A stretch of 20,170 nucleotides of DNA from VGRW01 sp031396695 (GTDB lineage: Bacteria; Myxococcota_A; UBA9160; SZUA-336), in contig JANNLG010000196.1 in the NCBI GenBank assembly GCA_031396695.1, positions 1-20,170 of the forward strand. The letters are read 5' to 3'. How positions within the stretch are numbered: the first letter of the stretch is position 1; the number at the start of each line of letters is the position of its first letter. The position numbers and the translations under genes are program-made. This document shows positions 7,804 through 13,628 of the stretch, piece after piece. The notes under the pieces are model-generated. The model did not search any database and was not told the origin of the DNA. It was given only the letters and a program-made list of their open reading frames with translations.

Positions 7804-7884
7804 CAGCGAAGTGCCACGGTGCTGTGTTCGGTGCTCTCTACGGTTCACCGAATTTTGCGATCTTGCGCACCCATTCGTCATCTT

Positions 7885-8568
7885 TCAGTTGACGATCTTG
7901 GGTCCCTCGGGGAGCCGAGCTTCGGCGATCCGGATGATCAGGATGCGCAGCAGCAGCTCACCCTGAACGATCGGGGTGGGCGCTTCGAGCAGGCTCTGCT
8001 TCTCGAGCGTCGGACAGTCGAGTCCGAACGAGAGCGCGTTCAGCAAGAGCACCGGATCGAGCGCGCGCATGCGCTCGGCGAGCGGCTCCGCGCTCGCCGG
8101 CGCGGTCAGACGCACCAGCTCGAGCATGCGCGTTTCGAGCTCCCCGCGCATACCGGAGAGCCTGCGCTGCACGTCGGCAGCCAGCTCCGGAAAGCCGGGA
8201 TCGGGCAAGAGCTTCGCGTGCACGCTGCGGTACGCGGTCGCAGCGCCCTCCTCGCGTTCGATCGCGAAGCGGCGCTCGCCGTGCAGGAGCAGGTTTAAGC
8301 GGCCGTCGGCGAGCCGCTCGCTCTCGACGATCCGGCCCGCGCAGCCGAAGTCGAAGATCTCCGCCCGGCTCCGCGGCGCGTCCTCTTCGCGGCGCAGCAG
8401 AATCATCCCGATCACCTGATCGCCCGCGAGCGCGGCCTCGGTCATCGCGCGATAGCGCGGCTCGAAGATGTGCAGCGGCAGGTACGTGCCCGGGAACAGC
8501 ACGACCCCCGGCAGCGGAAAGATCGGGAACGTCGTCGGAAACTCGAGGGCGCCGTCGGAGTCGGTCAT
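7885..8568 (-). CDS. LON peptidase substrate-binding (N-terminal) domain protein
   Basis: 227 residues consisting of the Lon N-terminal (LAN/PUA-like) domain only, without the AAA+ or protease domains. Seen: the domain signature FPLPGVVLFPGTYLPLHIFE (17-36) followed by PRYRAM, then VIGMILLRR (52-60), GCAGRIVESERLADGRLNLL and GERRFAIE, and a helical C-terminal half. Such stand-alone proteins (YcaP/COG2802 type) are common in bacteria; they are thought to bind proteins or peptides, but no activity is established. Cytoplasmic. The ATG at 8568 is chosen because TATAAC stands seven bases upstream and no ribosome-binding site is present, suggesting a leaderless mRNA. It is transcribed divergently from the metalloprotease gene at 8609 and lies about 350 bases upstream of dnaA on the same strand. 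Confidence 0.9.
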   Translation of the reverse strand: MTDSDGALEFPTTFPIFPLPGVVLFPGTYLPLHIFEPRYRAMTEAALAGDQVIGMILLRREEDAPRSRAEIFDFGCAGRIVESERLADGRLNLLLHGERRFAIEREEGAATAYRSVHAKLLPDPGFPELAADVQRRLSGMRGELETRMLELVRLTAPASAEPLAERMRALDPVLLLNALSFGLDCPTLEKQSLLEAPTPIVQGELLLRILIIRIAEARLPEGPKIVN

Positions 8569-8575
8569 CTGAGCG

Positions 8576-8583
8576 GTTATACT
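8576..8583. promoter_or_regulatory. Overlapping divergent -10 elements (bidirectional promoter)
   Basis: On the plus strand TATACT (8578-8583) points to the metalloprotease gene; on the minus strand TATAAC (8581-8576) points to the LON gene. The two hexamers share the four central bases TATA. The minus copy has TGGCTC 17 bases upstream as a possible -35 and lies seven bases before the ATG. The plus copy gives a leader of about 20 bases that includes a GGAG ribosome-binding site. Polymerase binding in one direction should exclude the other. Confidence 0.5.
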
Positions 8584-8608
8584 TCCGCCGCCCCCTCGGA
8601 GCCAGACG

Positions 8609-9061
8609 TTGACCGACCCGGAGCGCGCCGCCCGCGACCGCGCCATCGAGCGACTGCGCCGACACGCCGTGCTGCTCGCCGGCGCCTTCGAGCTGCCGCT
8701 GAACACGATCGAGCCCGAGGACGAGCGCGTGAAGCGCCGCTACGGGATCTGCTACGCCGACGGCCGGATCCGCATCCGGCTACATCAGGTGCGCGGGACG
8801 GACGTGCTGAAGTACTCCGTCATGGTCGACACGCTCTGCCACGAGCTCGCGCACCTTCGACACTTCAACCACGGGCGCCGCTTCTGGCAGTTCTACCGGC
8901 GGATCCTGGCTTACGCCGCCCGCCAGGGGATCTACCGCCCGGGCCCCGAGGCGCCGCTCGCGCCCTCGACCCCGTTCCGCTCGCTACCGGCCTCGATCCA
9001 GCGAGCCGCGCCGCGGCCTTCATCGGCCGTGGCCCAGCTAGACCTGTTCCCGAAGGCCTAA
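8609..9061 (+). CDS. SprT/YgjP-like zinc metalloprotease with C-terminal beta-clamp-binding motif
   Basis: 150-residue small metalloprotease. Seen: a zinc-binding HELAHLRHFNHGRRFW (His78, Glu79, His82, third ligand His88), the HExxH...NHG pattern shared by SprT-like, YgjP and WLM peptidases, and a preceding GICYADGRIRIRL strand typical of the fold. After about residue 112 comes a flexible Pro/Ala/Ser-rich tail, ending in QLDLF (143-147) three residues before the C-terminus. QL(S/D)LF is the known bacterial beta-sliding-clamp-binding consensus. By analogy with eukaryotic SPRTN (SprT protease plus a PCNA-binding peptide) this may be a replisome-tethered protease for DNA-protein crosslinks. That role is inference. 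The TTG at 8609 is supported by GGAG seven bases upstream. The gene ends in a four-base overlap with a convergent small gene. Confidence 0.82.
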   Translation: MTDPERAARDRAIERLRRHAVLLAGAFELPLNTIEPEDERVKRRYGICYADGRIRIRLHQVRGTDVLKYSVMVDTLCHELAHLRHFNHGRRFWQFYRRILAYAARQGIYRPGPEAPLAPSTPFRSLPASIQRAAPRPSSAVAQLDLFPKA

Positions 9062-9261
9062 GCTTCTCGGACCTTGTCGTACTCCTCGAGGGAGTTCGGC
9101 CCAGCCTTGACCTCGACGTCGATGTGCTCGAGCGCGATCGCCTTGTCGAGCACCTGGGTGACGAGCGAGCTCACCGTCAGCTCATCGAATTCCGCCAGCG
9201 CGTCTTCCAGGGCGGATTCCTCCACCGAGAGCCTGACTTGAAGAGTGATTTCGATGGCCAT
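9058..9261 (-). CDS. Small acidic protein of unknown function (67 aa)
   Basis: I do not recognise this family. The 67-residue product is acidic (runs such as VEESALEDALAEFDEL) and, apart from a short N-terminal strand-like stretch (MAIEITLQVRLSV), looks helical, with no cysteine, signal peptide or membrane segment. It is considered real because a good -10 (TATAGT, 9311-9316) and a GGAG-containing leader precede its ATG, the stop codon overlaps that of the metalloprotease gene by four bases, and no other frame explains this interval. The convergent arrangement does not imply co-transcription. A cytoplasmic binding or adaptor role is possible but not shown. Confidence 0.65.
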   Translation of the reverse strand: MAIEITLQVRLSVEESALEDALAEFDELTVSSLVTQVLDKAIALEHIDVEVKAGPNSLEEYDKVREA

Positions 9262-9310
9262 AACGGGGTCTCCCGCCTCCAGCACGGACGGTTTCTGATC
9301 GGGGGACGCG

Positions 9311-9316
9311 ACTATA
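9311..9316 (-). promoter_or_regulatory. -10 element TATAGT of the 67-aa protein gene
   Basis: TATAGT on the minus strand sits in the roughly 106-base gap between the DUF4149-like gene and the small gene, giving a leader of about 43 bases before the ATG at 9261. No clear -35 is visible. The rest of this gap (9262-9367) holds an A/T-rich patch (TTTTC-GGG-GAAAA on the minus strand) that is too weak to call a terminator. Confidence 0.45.
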
Positions 9317-9367
9317 ACGAAGGAGCCTTGCCGCGCTACGGATTTTTCCCCGAAAAGTGACGGCGCA

Positions 9368-9922
9368 CTAAGAAGTTCCGGCGTCGGGAGAAGCCCCCAC
9401 GGCGGGCTTCGCATCGAGCTGCCAGAGATCCCAAATGCCGGCCAACGCAGCGCTTCCAGCCGCCAGCGCGAACAGCGAGCGGGACAGGGAGTGCAGCCAG
9501 CCGAACTGCGCGAGCTGATCGCCACCGGCGGGCAGCTGCCCGATCGCGCCGCCCGCCGCGACGCGCAGGTCGCGCAGCTCAGGGCTCACCCAGAGGGCGC
9601 TGGTCGCATGTGCGAACACGCCGGCCAGCGGTAGCCACGTGCGCAGCAGGTCGGCGGCGCCCCGCTCGCCGCGCAGGTGCCGATCCGCGAGGCCGAGCGC
9701 GACGCACGACAAGCCGAGCGCGACTCCCCAGCGATCGAGCGCGGCGAAGCCATCGCCGAGCACGGTGGCGGCGAGCTGCGTGGGCAGGTGGGAGAACGCG
9801 GCCGGCACGAACAGGCCACCGAACGCGATCAGCGCGCCGGCCCAAACGCCTAGCAGCGCCACGCGCGAGCGCGCCAGCGTGCTGTGTGGACGCGCGAAGA
9901 ACCAGTACTGTTCCGATCCCAT
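9368..9922 (-). CDS. DUF4149/TMEM205-like integral membrane protein
   Basis: 184 residues with four likely membrane helices (about 20-42, 62-80, 93-112, 143-166) and a short polar C-terminal tail. Seen: LLGVWAGALIAFGGLFVPAA in the first helix with a following F-x-x-L-D-R-W loop, and histidines in the third and fourth helices (AHATSALW; GWLHSLSR), the pattern of the DUF4149/TMEM205-like family. Its function in bacteria is unknown. It should lie in the inner membrane. The ATG at 9922-9920 shares two bases with the ATG of the divergent lipoprotein gene, so there is no intergenic promoter space. A GTG at Val21 would leave about 60 bases between the two genes and still keep the first helix, so the start is not certain. 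Confidence 0.78.
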   Translation of the reverse strand: MGSEQYWFFARPHSTLARSRVALLGVWAGALIAFGGLFVPAAFSHLPTQLAATVLGDGFAALDRWGVALGLSCVALGLADRHLRGERGAADLLRTWLPLAGVFAHATSALWVSPELRDLRVAAGGAIGQLPAGGDQLAQFGWLHSLSRSLFALAAGSAALAGIWDLWQLDAKPAVGASPDAGTS

Positions 9923-10487
9923 GCTCGGAAGTCTGCACCGTCGGCTCGCGCTTTTCCCCTTTCTGCTGCTCGCGCTCGCATGCGATCGGCGGCTCGAGCC
10001 GTACGTCGAGCCCGCCGACGAACCCGCGCGGCTCGCGCGGCCGGTGCGCGTTCCGGGTCTCGAGAATCCCGCGCCGCGCGCGCGCATGCCGATGGGTCCG
10101 CCCGAAGCGCCCGCCGCGAGCACCGCCGCGAGCGGTGCGCCGATCAGCGGTGCGCCGATCAGCGGCAGCGTGACCGCGGGCGAGGGCGTCGCAGCGGGCG
10201 GCGAGGGCGTGCTGTTCGTGATCGCGCGCAGCGAGGGCGGCGGTCCGCCGCTGGCCGTGAAGCGGCTGCCGATCGGGCCGTTCCCGCTCGCGTTCGAGAT
10301 CGGTCCGGCCGACGTGATGATCGCCGGCCGTCCCTTCAGTGGCCCGATCACGCTCAGCGCGCGCGTCGACCGCGACGGCAATCCCATGACGCGTGATCCC
10401 GGCGATGCACTGGCCGCGCTCGCCGCGCCGGTCGAGCCCGGCGCGCGTGATGTCGAGCTGCGTCTGGAGCGTCCGAGCCCGGACTAG
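9921..10487 (+). CDS. Lipoprotein with CcmI/CycH C-terminal-like domain
   Basis: 188 residues. Seen: a signal peptide MLGSLHRRLALFPFLLLALA followed by Cys21-Asp22, a lipobox (Ala at -3 is less common than Leu) for lipid attachment; a Pro/Ala-rich linker (about 28-90) with two copies of a 15-base repeat coding SGAPI; and a beta-rich domain (97-165) with LFVIARSEGGGPPLAVKRLP, FPLAFEIGPADVM and ARVDRDGNPMTRDPGD. That last domain closely resembles the C-terminal domain of the cytochrome c maturation protein CcmI/CycH, but the CcmI membrane and TPR parts are absent. Periplasmic, membrane-anchored. A role in apocytochrome handling is only a suggestion because no other ccm gene is near. The start is fixed by the signal peptide. 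The TAG overlaps the convergent gene's stop in CTAG. Confidence 0.75.
   Translation: MLGSLHRRLALFPFLLLALACDRRLEPYVEPADEPARLARPVRVPGLENPAPRARMPMGPPEAPAASTAASGAPISGAPISGSVTAGEGVAAGGEGVLFVIARSEGGGPPLAVKRLPIGPFPLAFEIGPADVMIAGRPFSGPITLSARVDRDGNPMTRDPGDALAALAAPVEPGARDVELRLERPSPD
10131..10160 (+). repeat. 15-bp tandem repeat, two copies, in the lipoprotein linker
   Basis: AGCGGTGCGCCGATC occurs twice in a row, in frame, coding Ser-Gly-Ala-Pro-Ile twice; a partial third unit follows. It lengthens the flexible linker between lipid anchor and folded domain and could vary in copy number between strains. Confidence 0.8.
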
Positions 10488-11761
10488 TCGGTCAGAGAGG
10501 CGTACAGCCAGTACGCGACCAGGTAGTCGAGCCCCGTGTACTCGCTGTTCGGGTTGGCGTGGGCGTGGATCCGGTACGGACTCGACTTCCACTCGAACGA
10601 GCTCGCCGGACGCAGCTCGATCGGCACGAGCTCGCGCGCCAGGCGCTTCCACTTCCGCCCCGGCATCAGTCGCGTCGGAAGGCGCAGCGCCGCCTCGTTC
10701 GCGCCGAGACTTCGCTTCTCGAGCGGGAACGCTTCGAGCTGCGCGCGCGCGCGGTCGAGAGTGCTCGCGTCGCAGGCTTCGGGCTCGAGCGAACAGAACA
10801 CCAGATCGAAGTAGGCGTTCTGGTCCTGGCGCACGCGCAGCCAGGCTCGCCACAGCCCGTAGCGCAGGTCGGCTTCCGCGGGATCCCCGGTCTCGCGCGC
10901 GAGCGGCAGCAGCACGCGGTACAGGTCGAACGCCATCAAGTCGTTCGAGTGGCTCGTGATCCCGAACACGCGCAGGTTCGTGAGCCCCGCGCGCGCGACC
11001 ACGCGGTAGTGATCGCGGAGCCGGTCGCGTGTCTCGCTGAAGCGCGGCTGGTCGGGGGCGAGCTCGGCCGCGAGCGACACGATCGCGTAGCTGGTGAGCT
11101 GTGCGATCGAGTTGAAGCCGAGCCCGGAGTTCCACGACAAGTCGCCGTAGCGCGTGCGCTGTCCGTCGGGATCGGTGAGCTCGAAGTCGTGCGCGAGCAG
11201 GTGCGACGCCGCGTCGACGGCCAGCGCGCGCGCGCGTTCGGGAAACAGCCGGCGACACAGCCCGACCGCCGGCACGAGACCGTTCGCGTACTGGTCCTGC
11301 GACACGTCACCGCGCCAGAACCAACCCGCGTACTCCCCCTGCGCCGCGTGCCATTCGCCCGAAACGCCCTCGCGCGGCGGTGCGCGCCGCACGTTGCGCG
11401 CGAGCAGGCCCGGAACCCCCGTGACGCGCATCTGCAGCTCGAGACCCGCTAGTGCGAGCGACGCATCCGCGCGCGCCTGCGCGCTCGCAGCGCCCTGGCT
11501 CGACTCCGCGCGCGCGCAGGCTGCGCCAGCGAACAGACCCGTGAACGTGGGACCGTCGGCGTGCTCCGGGTAGGCACCGGTTGCGAGATCGCTCGCGATC
11601 GAATCCAGGTCGATCCGGTACAAGAGCACGCCCTCGGGTGCGAGGTGCCGAGCGTGGATTTGCGCGCGGAAGATCTCCGCCTTCGCGGAGAGCGTGTCGG
11701 GCTCGCCCGCCGCCACGTGCGAAGCCAGTGCCACGACGAGGAGCGCGACGCACGAGCGCAT
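10484..11761 (-). CDS. Secreted protein of unknown function, probable alpha/alpha-toroid fold
   Basis: 425 residues that I cannot assign to a named family. Seen: a signal peptide (1-18, MRSCVALLVVALASHVAA, likely cleaved after VAA), then a mature protein with repeated helical segments and conserved-looking motifs EYAGWFWRGDVSQDQYANGL (143-162), LTDPDGQRTRYGDLSWNSG (about 195-213) and SHSNDLMAFDLYRVL. Trp-Arg-Gly-Asp-x-Ser-x-Asp-Gln followed by a ladder of helices is reminiscent of carbohydrate-active or lipid-processing alpha/alpha toroids, but no catalytic pair can be named. Three cysteines (81, 169 and a pair near SLEPEACD) could form disulfides outside the cytoplasm. It follows the acyltransferase gene by 18 bases on the same strand, so the two are probably co-transcribed. 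It ends in a four-base convergent overlap with the lipoprotein gene. Confidence 0.8.
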   Translation of the reverse strand: MRSCVALLVVALASHVAAGEPDTLSAKAEIFRAQIHARHLAPEGVLLYRIDLDSIASDLATGAYPEHADGPTFTGLFAGAACARAESSQGAASAQARADASLALAGLELQMRVTGVPGLLARNVRRAPPREGVSGEWHAAQGEYAGWFWRGDVSQDQYANGLVPAVGLCRRLFPERARALAVDAASHLLAHDFELTDPDGQRTRYGDLSWNSGLGFNSIAQLTSYAIVSLAAELAPDQPRFSETRDRLRDHYRVVARAGLTNLRVFGITSHSNDLMAFDLYRVLLPLARETGDPAEADLRYGLWRAWLRVRQDQNAYFDLVFCSLEPEACDASTLDRARAQLEAFPLEKRSLGANEAALRLPTRLMPGRKWKRLARELVPIELRPASSFEWKSSPYRIHAHANPNSEYTGLDYLVAYWLYASLTD

Positions 11762-11779
11762 GCGCTGCCTATCGGCGCG

Positions 11780-12724
11780 CTAGCCGCGGAAGCTCGAGGC
11801 CACGTCCCGCGCCGCGACGGCGGTCGCGTCGCTCGCGTACTCGCCGCGGTACTCGGGCGGGAGCAGATCGGCGATCAGGTAGCCGAGCGCGTCCGCCACG
11901 ACCGGGCGCTTGCCGTTCGCGCGCTCGAACAGCTCGGCCGCGTCGACCACGCGGCCCACGCGCGCGTGTACCTCGCTCGGCGTCACCGTCTCGGTCTCGA
12001 GCCGCATCAGCTTCTCGGTGCCCCACAGGCCGATCGGAACGATCTGCGTGCCCGGCGCTTCGAAGTAGCGCGCGGCTGCGGGCAGCACTCGCTGCATGGT
12101 CGCCGTGCGACTGCGCGTGCCTTCGACGAACACCATCAGGTGGTCACCCTTCTGGCGCCGCTCCTCGACGGTCAGGAGCGTCTCTTGCGCCAGGCGCGCG
12201 ACCTCGCGCCGCGGCATCACCGCTTCGCCCGACGCCGTGCTCTGGCTCTGCGGCATCTTGATCGCGCCGAAGCACAGACTCGCCATGCGCCGGATCGGCT
12301 TCGCGAACACCTTCGGGCCCGCGAGCACGGTCAGCTCGTTCGCCACGTCCGCGTGGCCAGCGTCGACCAGCAGCGCGTCGATCACGTTGGCGTCGATGTA
12401 CGACAAGTGGTTCGCGATGAAGAACACCGGCTGGTGACGCGCGAAGGCGAGCGCGTCGCTCGCTTCGAGCGCCGAGCCGGGCCGCAACACGAGCCCGTGC
12501 GCGATGCGCGAGATGCGCCGGCAGATCGGATCGTGCGGGTGGAAGCCCCAGGTCTGCCCCGTCGTGGCGAGCCGCGCCGGGAAGGCCGCGAGCTCGCCGT
12601 CGTCGGCGTCGGCGAGCGACGGTGTGACCCGCCCCACGAGCGCTTCGCGCTCGCCTGCGCCCCATTCGGCGAGCAGGTCCGCGATCCGGCCGATCAACGC
12701 TTCGCGATCCACGTCGCCGAGCAT
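11780..12724 (-). CDS. PlsC-type phospholipid/glycerol acyltransferase
   Basis: 314 residues of the LPLAT superfamily, which transfers acyl groups to lysophosphatidate or related acceptors at the inner face of the membrane. Seen: block I NHLSYID (Asn105-His106...Asp111, the NHxxxxD catalytic dyad), a block II-like GPKVFAKPIRRMASLCFGAI, block III FVEGTRSR (199-206) and block IV IVPIGLWG (228-235). A 90-residue N-terminal extension (many charged residues) precedes the catalytic domain; 1-acylglycerol-3-phosphate acyltransferases of 240 residues lack it, so this is more like the larger glycerol-3-phosphate acyltransferase-related proteins. Substrate not certain. ATG at 12724; there is only a weak ribosome-binding site. 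It heads a two-gene unit with the secreted protein. Confidence 0.87.
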   Translation of the reverse strand: MLGDVDREALIGRIADLLAEWGAGEREALVGRVTPSLADADDGELAAFPARLATTGQTWGFHPHDPICRRISRIAHGLVLRPGSALEASDALAFARHQPVFFIANHLSYIDANVIDALLVDAGHADVANELTVLAGPKVFAKPIRRMASLCFGAIKMPQSQSTASGEAVMPRREVARLAQETLLTVEERRQKGDHLMVFVEGTRSRTATMQRVLPAAARYFEAPGTQIVPIGLWGTEKLMRLETETVTPSEVHARVGRVVDAAELFERANGKRPVVADALGYLIADLLPPEYRGEYASDATAVAARDVASSFRG

Positions 12725-12869
12725 AGTCCATGCTCGCGCGGATCGGTCGCGGCGCGCGCGCGCCCGGCTCGCTCCCTGTCGCGGCGCTTACGCTCCTGGC
12801 GTTCGTTGGGCGGCGCTCGACGCGGCTCGGCTTGCCGCGGATTTCCCGGCTCGCGAAAGTCGGCGCGGC

Positions 12870-13628
12870 ATGCAGACCCGAATATCAGCCGAGAGACAGT
12901 ACGCGGAGTTCTACAGCCTGTGGGTGGAAGACTTCCGCAAGGACACGACGCTCTACCTCGACCTGGCGGCCAAGTATGCGGGGCAGGTGCTCGAGGTCGG
13001 CTGCGGCACCGGGCGGGTGCTCTCGCGCTTCGGTGAAGCGGGCTACGAGGCGCTGGGCGTGGACGTGTCGAGGCCCATGCTCGAAGTGGCCAGGCGCACG
13101 CTCGAGCCGTGGCAGGACCGGATCCGCATCGCCGACTTCGATTTCCGCGGCAACGCGCTGTTCGAGAAGTTCCACGTCGTGCTCGCCTCCCTGTACACCT
13201 TCAACTACCTGATCGACGTGGCCGAGCAGCGGCTCTTCCTGCGCCACGTCACGCGCTGCATGAAGAGTCCGAGCGTGCTCGCGCTCGACTTCTTCTGTCC
13301 GCTGCCGATGATGCGCCCCGAGACCAACGGCAAGGTGCGCGAGATCGAGCGCAGCGTGCAGGGCCACGCGCTCGTGCTGCGCGACAAGCGGGAGATGCTG
13401 ACGCCGTTGCTCGAGCGCCGCACCCAGATCTTCAGCGTCGACGGCAGCGAGCCCGTCGAGCACGTCTCGCACCGGCGCTTCCTGCCCGCGCAACAAGCCG
13501 AGCAGCTGCTGGTCGAGGCCGGCTTCGAGAGCGTTCGCTATCTGCAGGACTACGACCTGTCGAGCGCGCGCGCGATCGGCGAGGGCGAGCGCCCGCTCGG
13601 GCCGTATCAGTTGATCGCCGAGCGCTGA
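12870..13628 (+). CDS. Class I SAM-dependent methyltransferase
   Basis: 252 residues with a Rossmann-type methyltransferase fold. Seen: motif I VLEVGCGTGRV (40-50), the acidic residue of motif II in LGVDVSRPM (Asp65), a post-motif region VVLASLYTFNYLID, and a C-terminal half with strands and a predicted F-L-P-A-x-x-A-E-x-L-L-x-x-A-G-F element, common in small-molecule methyltransferases (type 11/25). The acceptor is unknown. The ATG at 12870 is the first start close to the family N-terminus; no Shine-Dalgarno sequence is visible. The 145 bases upstream (12725-12869) include a possible TACGCT -10 at 12789-12794 with CGGCTC 18 bases before it, giving a leader of about 70 bases. The gene ends with a 22-base convergent overlap with the permease gene. 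Confidence 0.85.
   Translation: MQTRISAERQYAEFYSLWVEDFRKDTTLYLDLAAKYAGQVLEVGCGTGRVLSRFGEAGYEALGVDVSRPMLEVARRTLEPWQDRIRIADFDFRGNALFEKFHVVLASLYTFNYLIDVAEQRLFLRHVTRCMKSPSVLALDFFCPLPMMRPETNGKVREIERSVQGHALVLRDKREMLTPLLERRTQIFSVDGSEPVEHVSHRRFLPAQQAEQLLVEAGFESVRYLQDYDLSSARAIGEGERPLGPYQLIAER

Larger units (their letters stand above)
7538..7884. other. Non-coding region upstream of dnaA, possible origin or regulatory region
   Basis: About 350 bases without a convincing gene, between the LON gene and dnaA, both on the minus strand. It must hold the dnaA promoter. It contains a perfect 18-bp palindrome (7561-7578), three CACAG motifs at exact 12-base intervals (about 7773-7803) and a somewhat AT-richer end next to the LON gene (about 7850-7890). 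No exact DnaA box (TTATCCACA) is present; the closest matches are GAGTCCACA and, across the dnaA start, TTGTCCATC. Position upstream of dnaA makes an origin possible, but nothing here proves it. Confidence 0.4.

Noticed and set aside
7538..7884. Definite oriC call
   Set aside because: No consensus DnaA boxes and no skew data; kept only as a possibility.
9317..9360. Rho-independent terminator after the DUF4149-like gene
   Set aside because: Only a five-base A/T stem (TTTTC/GAAAA) without a following T-run on the right strand.
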